16,296 nt of DNA from Nitratiruptor sp. GTDB taxonomy: Bacteria > Campylobacterota > Campylobacteria > Campylobacterales > Nitratiruptoraceae. Location of the stretch: the NCBI GenBank assembly GCA_015494595.1, contig WGAX01000063.1, forward strand, positions 1 through 16,296. Reading direction: 5' to 3'. A program made the translations under genes and the position numbers. Below are positions 7,503 to 14,525 of this stretch, piece by piece (within the stretch, counting starts at the first letter, position 1; each line of letters begins with the position of its first letter). Under the pieces are notes generated by a model. The model searched no databases. It was not told where the DNA came from and worked only from the letters and a program-made list of their open reading frames with translations.

Positions 7503-8855
7503 ATGGAAATTATTGACTCAATTATTGAAAAAACCTCACAAAAAATAGCAAAATCAAGAAAAACTACTAAAAAGCTTATCAATATCTCTACAATTACAAA
7601 CGAATTTCAAGAGCAAATTACAAGAGTAGATGGAGACATTCCAGCAGATTTAAAGATTATAAATGGAGAGAGATTTCTTTTTATCAGCTATGAGCAGAGC
7701 AGATATACTCACGGTCTACATAAATATCCAGCAAAATTTTTTCCTGAGCTTCCTCGATTTTTAATACAACGATATGCTCAAAAAGGGGCAAAAATTTTAG
7801 ATCCCTTTATGGGTAGTGCTACTACCAATGTTGAAGCAATGCTTTTAGGATTTGACTCCTTTGGAGTCGATATTGATCCCTTTGCAAAACTGCTAGCTAA
7901 AGTTAAAACTACCCCTTTGGATGAGTATGAGTTAAGAGTTGCTACCAACTACATAATAGAAAAAATTAAAGAGTATAAACCAAATCAAGCAGTTGAGTAT
8001 ATTCCCTCTTTTCCTTACCGTGATAACTGGTTTGCATCGTTTATTCTTGATGAATTGAGCTTTATTAAAAAAGTGATTATAGAAAATCTTCAAAATGATA
8101 TAAAAGATTTCTTCCTCATTACTTTTTCATCTATCATTCGCAATGTTTCTAACGCCGATGATAACTGCACAAGAACAGTGGTGCGTAAAAGGCTTCATAA
8201 ACAGATCTATCCTTCAATGGCGCTTGTCAAATTTGTAGAAAATCTTCTTTTAAATCAATATAGAATGATAGAATTTTCTAAAAAGGCACAGAGCAACCAA
8301 ACATCTATTATAGAGTATGATGCCAAAAATATTGCACTTGAAGATAGCTCTATAGATTTAGCCCTTACTTCCCCACCGTATGTGAATGCAGTTGATTATC
8401 CACGCACACATCAACTTGAAATCTATTGGCTTGATTTAGCCAAAGATTCTCTTTTAGAGCTAAAAAAGCTTCAAATAGGAACTGAAACAGTTTACAAAAA
8501 AGAGTATGAGAGCTTAAGAAGAACCGGTATAGATATTGCCGATAGCGTAATAGAAAAAATCTACTATAAAGATAAAAGAAGAGCTTATATCGCTTATAAA
8601 TTCCTTGCAGATATGGAAAAAAATTTACAAGAGATCTATAGAGTTCTTAAGCCAAATGGATACTATATTATAGCAATTGGCAATAATAGAATACGAGGAG
8701 AGCTATTTGAGAGTTGGCGCTATCTTTTAGCCCTTGCACAAAGAGTAGGATTTAGTATAGAGCTCTACTTTGGCTCTGAAATCATTAAACACTTTATTAA
8801 AGTAAAAAGAGAAGAGCGTATTAATACAGACTGGGTCATTGTATTGAGGAAATAG
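7503..8855 (+). CDS. SPPY-type DNA methyltransferase (probable type II modification enzyme)
   Basis: This 450-residue protein is probably an S-adenosylmethionine-dependent DNA amino-methyltransferase (N4-cytosine or N6-adenine). HGLHKYPAKFFPELP (70-84) precedes motif I DPFMGSATT (100-108; AdoMet binding) and GVDIDPFA (121-128). The catalytic motif IV is TSPPYVNAVDYPRTHQ (289-304); SPPY favours N4-cytosine but does not prove it. LKPNGYYIIAIGNN (382-395) is a further Rossmann strand. Motif I comes before motif IV, with a variable 160-residue stretch between them, so this is not the common beta-class order. It starts at the base after the preceding stop, and the probable nuclease follows after one base. 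Composition is AT-rich: 14 of 60 bases are G/C at 7501-7560 and 12 of 60 at 8041-8100, against 23 of 60 in the preceding gene at 7141-7200. That suggests horizontal acquisition. Target site unknown. Confidence 0.88.
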   Translation: MEIIDSIIEKTSQKIAKSRKTTKKLINISTITNEFQEQITRVDGDIPADLKIINGERFLFISYEQSRYTHGLHKYPAKFFPELPRFLIQRYAQKGAKILDPFMGSATTNVEAMLLGFDSFGVDIDPFAKLLAKVKTTPLDEYELRVATNYIIEKIKEYKPNQAVEYIPSFPYRDNWFASFILDELSFIKKVIIENLQNDIKDFFLITFSSIIRNVSNADDNCTRTVVRKRLHKQIYPSMALVKFVENLLLNQYRMIEFSKKAQSNQTSIIEYDAKNIALEDSSIDLALTSPPYVNAVDYPRTHQLEIYWLDLAKDSLLELKKLQIGTETVYKKEYESLRRTGIDIADSVIEKIYYKDKRRAYIAYKFLADMEKNLQEIYRVLKPNGYYIIAIGNNRIRGELFESWRYLLALAQRVGFSIELYFGSEIIKHFIKVKREERINTDWVIVLRK

Positions 8856-8856
8856 T

Positions 8857-9351
8857 ATGGACAAAGAAGCAAAAGGTAAGCAAGCATCTATTGATGGCTT
8901 CGCCCACGAGCATATTGTGGTGGGTATATTGATGAAAAAGTTTCAAAATGTCTCTTTAGTAGATTTACCACTCTCTCCTTATGACATCATTATTGCCAAA
9001 AGAGAAGAAAATGATAAAGAGCATATTATTCGCATTCAGGTAAAAACTGCCAAAAAAAATCTCAAATTTACCGGAGGCACAAGAGGCGGCGTAGATAGGA
9101 GCTATAAATCGGATATAAAAAAATATAGACAATCAAGAAAAACATCAGATATTATTATCGGTATCCAACCAAACGAAAATAGTTTTGATCTTTACATTTT
9201 TCCAACATTTTGGGTAGAGCTACTCAATCAAGACTCTATCTCTCTTAGAAAAATTGTCTTTACTAAAAACAACTTTACACTTATAGAACTATGTAAAGAG
9301 TATGAAATATTAAAACAGATAGCTAAAGAAAAGGGTTTAATAGAGCAATGA
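8857..9351 (+). CDS. Probable PD-(D/E)XK-fold restriction endonuclease
   Basis: This 164-residue protein is small, soluble and basic. Its first helix (FAHEHIVVGILMKKF, 15-29, with Glu18) is followed by SPYDIIIA (40-47; Asp43), then a strand and turn ending IIRIQVKTAKK (57-67; Gln61, Lys63). The spacing helix-Glu, Asp, Q-x-K fits a PD-(D/E)XK nuclease active site in which Gln replaces the acidic residue, a variant known in some homing and restriction enzymes. TGGTRGG (72-78), YRQSRKTSDIIIGI (90-103) and DLYIFP (111-116) follow the pattern of the fold's later strands. Location one base after a DNA methyltransferase gene, with ribosome site GAGGA inside that gene, supports restriction of the site the partner protects. 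The stop overlaps the bioB start as ATGA. AT-rich like its partner. Specificity cannot be inferred, and activity is unproven. Confidence 0.7.
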   Translation: MDKEAKGKQASIDGFAHEHIVVGILMKKFQNVSLVDLPLSPYDIIIAKREENDKEHIIRIQVKTAKKNLKFTGGTRGGVDRSYKSDIKKYRQSRKTSDIIIGIQPNENSFDLYIFPTFWVELLNQDSISLRKIVFTKNNFTLIELCKEYEILKQIAKEKGLIEQ

Positions 9352-10190
9352 AAAAAGTATATCTATGTGCTATAAGTAATATTAGTAGCGGCGTATGCAA
9401 CGAAGATTGCGCCTTTTGTACACAAAGCACCAAATATAAAGCCGACATTGCAAGATATAAATATAAAGCAATTGAGAGCATCATACAAGAGGCAAAAAGA
9501 GCAAAAGAGGCAAAGGCTGTGGGGTTTTGTTTAGTCACCGCTGGCAAGGGAATCGATAGCAAGATTTTAGAATATGTGAGCGAAGCCGCCAAAGCGGTGA
9601 AAGAAGCAGTACCAGAAATTTCTCTTATTGGGTGTAATGGTACTGCAAGTGTAGATGAGCTTGCAGCACTCAAAGAGGCTGGTATTACAAACTACAATCA
9701 TAATCTAGAAAGTGCCAAAAGTTTCTACCCACACATCTGCTCCACCCACAGCTGGGATGAGCGCTACCAAACATGCCTCAACGCTAAAGAGGCAGGACTC
9801 AATCTTTGTACAGGCGGAATTTTTGGAATGGGAGAGAGCAAAGATCAACGCAGGGAGCTGTTAGAGCAGATTGCATCCCTTGAGCCTATGAGTGTGCCTA
9901 TAAATTTTTACCATCCAAATCCAGCCTTGCCCCTACCAACAAAAGTAATCTCGCAAAAAGATGCACTAGAGATTATCAAAGAAGCAAGGACAATGATGCC
10001 CAATGCGATGATAATGGTAGCAGGAGGCAGAGAGCTAGTTTTTGGTGATGCTTGGCCAAAAATATTGGAAGCTGGCGCAAACGCTATAGTGATTGGAGAC
10101 TACCTTACCACAAAAGGGGAGCGCCCAGACAAAGATCTTGCTACACTCGAACATTTAGGATATGAAATAGCCTCAAGCTGCCATGAGTGA
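9348..10190 (+). CDS. bioB: Biotin synthase (BioB), short form
   Basis: BioB is a radical-SAM enzyme that inserts sulfur into dethiobiotin as the last step of biotin synthesis. The SAM-cluster motif is GVCNEDCAFCTQS (15-27; Cys17, Cys21, Cys24). Other family marks are NHNLES (about 117-122), the STHSWDERYQT segment, GGIFGMGES, and VPINFYHP. The [2Fe-2S] cluster ligands are expected among the remaining Cys/Arg residues, including the AGGRE segment. At 280 residues it lacks N- and C-terminal extensions of E. coli BioB (about 346), as is usual in Campylobacterota. It starts ATGA on the stop of the putative nuclease gene, and its last 8 bases overlap the antiporter gene. From memory, bioB directly follows topA in C. 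jejuni, so this gene probably belongs to the original operon. Confidence 0.93.
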   Translation: MKKVYLCAISNISSGVCNEDCAFCTQSTKYKADIARYKYKAIESIIQEAKRAKEAKAVGFCLVTAGKGIDSKILEYVSEAAKAVKEAVPEISLIGCNGTASVDELAALKEAGITNYNHNLESAKSFYPHICSTHSWDERYQTCLNAKEAGLNLCTGGIFGMGESKDQRRELLEQIASLEPMSVPINFYHPNPALPLPTKVISQKDALEIIKEARTMMPNAMIMVAGGRELVFGDAWPKILEAGANAIVIGDYLTTKGERPDKDLATLEHLGYEIASSCHE

Positions 10191-11328
10191 CATAGCAATA
10201 ATTGTTACGATCTCCTTAATTATCTTTCTTTCCCCTTTTACTGCCAAACTCCTACGCCTTCCAACTTCAGTGGTAGAGATTGTGCTAGGTACTCTACTTG
10301 GTGCCTTAGGATTCTTGCAACACAATCCCCTTTTTGAGCTAGTAGCAGAATTTGGCTTTTTGTATCTGATGTTTTTGGCAGGTTTAGAGGTGGATCTAAA
10401 AGAGATTTTAGCTATTGACAAAAAGATTTTACAACGGGGAATTTTTTATATTATATCTCTCTATCTGCTCTCTCTTGCCTTTGTACACTATTTTGGGTTT
10501 GATGAGGTTTTTGCTGCTATATTTCCTCTTATTTCAGTGGGACTTATTGCAACTCTACGCAAAGAGTATGGCAAAAACAGCCTTTGGCTCAATCTCTCTA
10601 TGGCAATAGGAACCCTTGGGGAGGTAGTCTCTATCGCTATTTTAACAATCTTAAGTGCGGGATTGGAATTTGGTTTTGGAAGTAAATTTTATACCAACAT
10701 CCTTATACTTACCCTCTTTCTTGGAGCTGTTTTGGCTATTTTTCAGCTACTTCAAGTCCTCTTTTGGTGGTATCCAGAGATCAAAACGACCCTTATGCCC
10801 CGTATCGATAACGAAGAGCAAGATATCCGACTCTCTATGGCACTGCTGTTTCTTTTTATCTCTTTAATGCTCTATTTACATTTAGAAGTTGCGTTTGGGG
10901 CTTTTATAGCAGGAATTTTCATAGCCACTTTCTTTGAGCATAAAAGAAGCCTTCCCCATAAACTCTCATCTTTTGGTTTTGGCTTCTTGGTACCTATCTT
11001 TTTTATCTATACAGGTAGCAGCTTCAAACTCCAAGCTCTCTTTATGGAGGGAATTATCTCTAGTGCAATAGTGATCACTTTCATTATGATTGCTATTAGA
11101 ATTATTGGAGCAATGCTCTTTTACAAAATACTATCTCTCTCTGAGCGCATACTCTTTGCACTCTCCCATGCAATGCCTCTTACACTCCTTGTAGCTATTA
11201 GTACGATTGCATACCATACAAAATTTTTAAGTGAAGAGGAGTATATGGCATTTATTTTAGCAAGCATTCTTGAGGTATTGGTAGTAATGGTCGCTATCAA
11301 ATTTATTCACAAAAAAGAACCAGGGTAG
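10183..11328 (+). CDS. CPA2-family cation:proton antiporter (KefB-like membrane domain)
   Basis: The protein is 381 residues of membrane domain with about 11-12 hydrophobic segments. It matches the Na+(K+)/H+ antiporter CPA2 family at RLPTSVVEIVLGTLLGALGF (25-44), FLYLMFLAGLEVDLKEI (59-75) and GAFIAGIFIATFFEHKR. It stops without the C-terminal nucleotide-binding RCK/TrkA-N domain of KefB/KefC. The segment that normally carries the ion-binding QD or DD pair seems to read IGTLGEVVSIAIL (142-154), so Gly-Glu (146-147) may replace it. It ends in a short basic tail. Its start overlaps the bioB end by 8 bases (ATGAGTGA) with no obvious ribosome site, pointing to coupling. Its 3' end overlaps the convergent AMIN-like gene by 26 bases. 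In C. jejuni a membrane transport gene is in the same place (from memory). The ion is unknown. Confidence 0.88.
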   Translation: MSDIAIIVTISLIIFLSPFTAKLLRLPTSVVEIVLGTLLGALGFLQHNPLFELVAEFGFLYLMFLAGLEVDLKEILAIDKKILQRGIFYIISLYLLSLAFVHYFGFDEVFAAIFPLISVGLIATLRKEYGKNSLWLNLSMAIGTLGEVVSIAILTILSAGLEFGFGSKFYTNILILTLFLGAVLAIFQLLQVLFWWYPEIKTTLMPRIDNEEQDIRLSMALLFLFISLMLYLHLEVAFGAFIAGIFIATFFEHKRSLPHKLSSFGFGFLVPIFFIYTGSSFKLQALFMEGIISSAIVITFIMIAIRIIGAMLFYKILSLSERILFALSHAMPLTLLVAISTIAYHTKFLSEEEYMAFILASILEVLVVMVAIKFIHKKEPG

Positions 11329-11773
11329 AGCCTTGCTTTTTGAGCCTGTTTTTACAACGACCCTTATAAGATATTGCCAAACGATAATAAGTTTTGTGAG
11401 CCCCTAAAAAAAGTTTTGGAAATTTTGGATGGTGTAAAATCTTTTTTTTAGTAGGGAATCCTCTTCTCGCAGAAAAATCGAAGACAATCTTTTTTGGATG
11501 AGATAGCAAAAAGTGCTTTTTAAGTCTATCTTTGCTTTTAATCTCCAAATGATCATCAAAAACGGCTACCTTCAAAAAGCCATAATCAATATGTAGTATA
11601 GAAGCAGAGGAGGAGCTTGCTAAAGCTTGCATCTTCTTTACAGAGGAGCTTATGGACTGCATTGCAGAAGAGTTGACTCCACTATCCTCCTCTTCAGGCA
11701 AAAAAAAGGGATCTATTCTTGCTATTACCAAACAGCTACAAAAAAGAAGTAGCACTCCTACTCTTTTGATCAT
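11303..11773 (-). CDS. Small secreted AMIN-like protein (CgpA position)
   Basis: I start this at the ATG at 11773-11771 (156 residues), preceded by AAGAG; a TTG directly before it is less likely. The N-terminus (MIKRVGVLLLFCSCLVIA) is a signal peptide. A low-complexity, Ser-rich linker follows at about residues 33-57 (SISSSVKK ... ASSSSAS). From about residue 60 a beta-rich domain runs to the end: HIDYGFLKVAVFDDHLEIKS (61-80), then PKKIVFDFSARRGF, FPKLFLGAHKTYYRLAISYKG. That pattern resembles the AMIN domain that binds peptidoglycan. C. jejuni has, in the same place after recA, eno and a DivIC-like gene, the periplasmic glycoprotein CgpA (from memory), so this is likely its counterpart. A 69-base gap separates it from the DivIC-like gene. 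Its end overlaps the antiporter gene by 26 bases on the other strand. Confidence 0.75.
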   Translation of the reverse strand: MIKRVGVLLLFCSCLVIARIDPFFLPEEEDSGVNSSAMQSISSSVKKMQALASSSSASILHIDYGFLKVAVFDDHLEIKSKDRLKKHFLLSHPKKIVFDFSARRGFPTKKKILHHPKFPKLFLGAHKTYYRLAISYKGRCKNRLKKQGSTLVLFCE

Positions 11774-11842
11774 CAACTCTTTTCAGCGCTCAAAAAGCTC
11801 ACCTTTTCAATGTAAGCGCCTACTTACCTCCTTTCTTCCATA

Positions 11843-12118
11843 CTATTCTGGCTCCATCTCCTTCAATTCAAAATACTCTTTTTGTAAATGTGCATTTTCC
11901 CGTTTTAAATATTTGATACTACGCCTTAAATTTTTCTCTTGAATATGCAATCTATAGAGCACCTCCAAAGAATTGGTACCAAATAGGAGATTACCTATAT
12001 AGATAGCTAAAAGTATAACCACAACAATAAGTGTGATATATCGTATGATAATAGCTAGTTGCCCCCTCCTTTTTAAGGAGTCAACTAGCTCTTCAGGTCT
12101 ATGTGAGTTATCTGCCAA
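11843..12118 (-). CDS. DivIC/FtsB-like septum formation initiator
   Basis: This is a 91-residue bitopic membrane protein. Residues 1-20 form a charged cytoplasmic N-terminus, about 22-46 a single membrane helix (AIIIRYITLIVVVILLAIYI), and about 54-88 a coiled coil with heptad-like Leu, Ile and Tyr positions and many charged residues (LYRLHIQEKNLRRSIKYLK). FGTNSLEVL just after the helix is typical of the DivIC/FtsB family, which joins FtsL and FtsQ in the divisome. Length is normal. Its ATG lies 11 bases inside the end of eno, with AGGAAGAG as ribosome site, and the order recA-eno-DivIC-like is conserved in Campylobacterota. The protein could also be a generic coiled-coil membrane protein, but position and layout together make divisome function likely. 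Confidence 0.85.
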   Translation of the reverse strand: MADNSHRPEELVDSLKRRGQLAIIIRYITLIVVVILLAIYIGNLLFGTNSLEVLYRLHIQEKNLRRSIKYLKRENAHLQKEYFELKEMEPE

Positions 12119-13379
12119 ATAGCTCTCTTCCTATATACTCTGGATAGATAAGATCTCTTTCAATCTCTAAAAGTCTATTGTATTTTGCCGTTCTCTCCCC
12201 TCTTGCTGGTGCACCTGTTTTAATTTGAGCAGTATTGAGCGCCACTGCAAAATCTGCAATAAATGCATCTTCGCTCTCACCGCTTCTGTGGCTCATAACA
12301 CAGTTGTAGCTATTTCTTTGCGCAAGCCTTACTGTTTGCATCGTCTCAGTAACGCTTCCTATCTGGTTTGGCTTGATAAGAATAGCATTAGCAACACCCT
12401 TTTTAATACCCTCTGCTAAAATTGCTTTGTTAGTAACAAAAAGATCGTCTCCAACTAGCTGGATTTTATCGCCAAGTTTCTCAGTCAAAATCTTCCATCC
12501 ATCCCAATCATCCTCTGCTATTCCATCTTCAAGAGAGACAATTGGATACTTTGCTACCAAGCCAGCGTAATAGTCTGCTAGCTCCTCGCTGCTTAGTACT
12601 TTACCATCGCCTTTAAGCTCATACTTACCATCTTTGTAAAATTCACTACTTGCTGCATCGAGTGCAATTGCAATCTCTTCAGCCGGCTTGTAGCCCGCTT
12701 CTTCAATAGCTCTTAGGATATATTCAATAGGCTCTTCATTATTTTTAAAGTTTGGTGCAAAACCTCCCTCATCCCCTAACGCTGTAGGATGCCCCTCGCT
12801 TGCAAGAAGTTTTTTAAGTGTATGGTAGATCTCACTACTAGCTCTAAGAGCCTCTTTGAAATCATCAAAACCTATTGGCATAATCATATACTCTTGCAGA
12901 TCCACATCATTATCAGCGTGAGCACCGCCATTGATAATGTTGAGCATCGGTGTTGGCATTACCACACCATTTGCACCACCAAGATAGCGATACAAAGGCA
13001 TATGAAGACTCTTTGCTGCAGCTCTAGCTACTGCCATAGAGACGCCAAGCACTGCATTTGCACCAAGCTTGGAGTAGTTATTGGTACCATCTAGCTCTTT
13101 CATAATAGCATCAATCTCAGCTTGATTGTATGGACTAAGACCTACTAACTCATCCGCAATTGCCACCTCTACATTTTCACAAGCCTTAAGCACTCCCTTG
13201 CCGCCATAGCGCTCATCCCCGTCTCTTAGCTCCAAAGCCTCTCTTTTACCGGTGCTTGCCCCACTTGGCACGATTGCACTTGCTACTGTACCATCACTCA
13301 AAATTACTGTTGCTTTTACGGTAGGATTACCCCTACTATCCAAAACCTCTTGCGCTACAATATTGTCGATATATGTCAT
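12108..13379 (-). CDS. eno: Enolase (phosphopyruvate hydratase)
   Basis: Enolase interconverts 2-phosphoglycerate and phosphoenolpyruvate, an Mg2+-dependent cytoplasmic step of glycolysis and gluconeogenesis. At 423 residues it has normal length. Visible marks are EVLDSRGNPTV (11-21), GASTGKREA (40-48), GDEGGFAPN (202-210; Glu204 catalytic), Mg ligands Asp241 (ALDAASS), Glu284 (SLEDGIAEDD) and Asp311 (GDDLF), ILIKPNQIGS (333-342; catalytic Lys336) and SHRSGESED (363-371). Its strong ribosome site (AAAGGAG) overlaps the recA stop codon, and recA ends only 10 bases before its ATG, so the two are probably co-transcribed. The stop lies within the start region of the DivIC-like gene. The start gives the typical enolase N-terminus and needs no revision. 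Confidence 0.98.
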   Translation of the reverse strand: MTYIDNIVAQEVLDSRGNPTVKATVILSDGTVASAIVPSGASTGKREALELRDGDERYGGKGVLKACENVEVAIADELVGLSPYNQAEIDAIMKELDGTNNYSKLGANAVLGVSMAVARAAAKSLHMPLYRYLGGANGVVMPTPMLNIINGGAHADNDVDLQEYMIMPIGFDDFKEALRASSEIYHTLKKLLASEGHPTALGDEGGFAPNFKNNEEPIEYILRAIEEAGYKPAEEIAIALDAASSEFYKDGKYELKGDGKVLSSEELADYYAGLVAKYPIVSLEDGIAEDDWDGWKILTEKLGDKIQLVGDDLFVTNKAILAEGIKKGVANAILIKPNQIGSVTETMQTVRLAQRNSYNCVMSHRSGESEDAFIADFAVALNTAQIKTGAPARGERTAKYNRLLEIERDLIYPEYIGRELFGR

Positions 13380-13389
13380 TCACTCTCCT

Positions 13390-14424
13390 TTACTCTTCTA
13401 CCATCTCATTTTCTGGAACTATCATAATGCTATCATCAATACCCATAGCCTTCTTGATCTCGCTCTCAATCTCTTTTGCCACTTCTGGATGCTCCTTGAG
13501 ATAGAGTTTAGCGTTTTCTCTTCCCTGTCCCAGTTTAATATCTTTATAGCTAAACCAGCTCCCACTCTTATCAATAATATCAAGTTTTACACCATAATCA
13601 ATCAGCTCACCCTCTTTGCTAATCCCCTCTCCAAACATAATATCAAATTCTGCTTGCCTAAAGGGAGGAGCTACTTTATTCTTCACCACTTTGGCTCTGA
13701 CTCTATTGCCGATATTGTTTTCCCCTTGTTTAAGTGTAGCAATGCGCCGTACATCAATACGCACAGAAGCATAAAACTTCAAAGCATTACCACCGGTTGT
13801 AGTTTCTGGCGTGCCATATCCCATTTGACCAATCTTCATCCGTATCTGGTTAATAAAAATTACAGTGGTATTCATCTTGTGCAAAACGCCTGTGAGCTTG
13901 CGCAAAGCCTGGCTCATAAGTCTAGCCTGCAAGCCCATATGGCTATCGCCCATCTCACCCTCAATCTCAGCCTTTGGCGTAAGAGCTGCAACGGAGTCTA
14001 TAACCACTACATCCACCGCTCCACTTCTAGCGATAGTCTCTACAATATCGAGAGCCTGCTCTCCAAAATCTGGCTGGCTTACCAAGAGATTCTCTACATC
14101 CACACCTAAATTCTTAGCATAAAAGACATCCAAAGCATGCTCTGCATCAATAAAAGCTGCCACTCCCCCTTGCTTTTGGGCTTCTGCAATAATTTGCAAA
14201 GCCAATGTAGTCTTTCCTGAGCTCTCTGGTCCATAGATCTCAATGATTCTACCCTTTGGTACTCCACCAATACCAAGGGCTAAATCCAAGCCTAAAGAGC
14301 CTGTACTAATAGATGCAATTGGCTCAATCTTCTTCTCTCCAAGTTTAACCAATGCACCTTTTCCAAAAGCTTTATCAATCTGCTTGATCGCAAGATCGAG
14401 AGCTTTTTGTTTATTAGGATCCAT
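13390..14424 (-). CDS. recA: Recombinase RecA
   Basis: RecA forms filaments on single-stranded DNA and drives strand exchange for repair and recombination. The protein has 344 residues from the ATG at 14424-14422. I prefer this to a GTG two codons upstream, because AGAGG is correctly spaced for the ATG, and the N-terminus MDPNKQKALDLAI matches family starts. Walker A is GPESSGKT (65-72), followed by the FIDAEHALD segment; Walker B is VVVIDSVAALTPK, loop L1 and the MAW region are in GDSHMGLQARLMSQALRKLT, and NQIRMKIG with the L2 segment GGNALKFYASVR follow. Campylobacterota generally lack LexA, and no SOS-type operator is visible upstream. recA is first in the run with eno, DivIC-like and AMIN-like genes. 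A long antisense frame over it is a shadow. Confidence 0.98.
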   Translation of the reverse strand: MDPNKQKALDLAIKQIDKAFGKGALVKLGEKKIEPIASISTGSLGLDLALGIGGVPKGRIIEIYGPESSGKTTLALQIIAEAQKQGGVAAFIDAEHALDVFYAKNLGVDVENLLVSQPDFGEQALDIVETIARSGAVDVVVIDSVAALTPKAEIEGEMGDSHMGLQARLMSQALRKLTGVLHKMNTTVIFINQIRMKIGQMGYGTPETTTGGNALKFYASVRIDVRRIATLKQGENNIGNRVRAKVVKNKVAPPFRQAEFDIMFGEGISKEGELIDYGVKLDIIDKSGSWFSYKDIKLGQGRENAKLYLKEHPEVAKEIESEIKKAMGIDDSIMIVPENEMVEE

Positions 14425-14525
14425 TATCACCTCTTATAAAAAATTTATAGTATTTTAGCTTTTTTTAAGTAAAATATATATAAAAATAATGCCAACAATC
14501 AACAATTAAAAATCAAAGGTTTTTG
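14425..14525. promoter_or_regulatory. AT-rich divergent promoter region, recA / mqnD
   Basis: This 101-base spacer between divergent genes is extremely AT-rich. For recA (minus strand) TTTACT at 14473-14468 and TATAAA at 14449-14444 are 18 bases apart; TAAAAT at 14457-14452 is an alternative -10. For mqnD (plus strand) several TATATA or AATAAT strings at 14475-14490 could be the -10, with no clear -35; AAAGG (14515-14519) is the mqnD ribosome site. No palindromic operator or SOS box was seen. Confidence 0.45.

Noticed and set aside
11320..11360. Possible terminator between the antiporter and AMIN-like genes
   Set aside because: Short T-runs occur, but I could not pair a stable GC-rich stem in front of them on either strand.
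13252..14109. A 285-codon plus-strand open frame antisense to eno and recA
   Set aside because: It lies wholly over two certain genes, has unusual residue make-up and no ribosome site or family motif; it is a shadow of recA codon use.
14425..14525. Possible LexA/SOS operator upstream of recA
   Set aside because: No CTGT-N8-ACAG-like palindrome is present, and Campylobacterota generally lack LexA.
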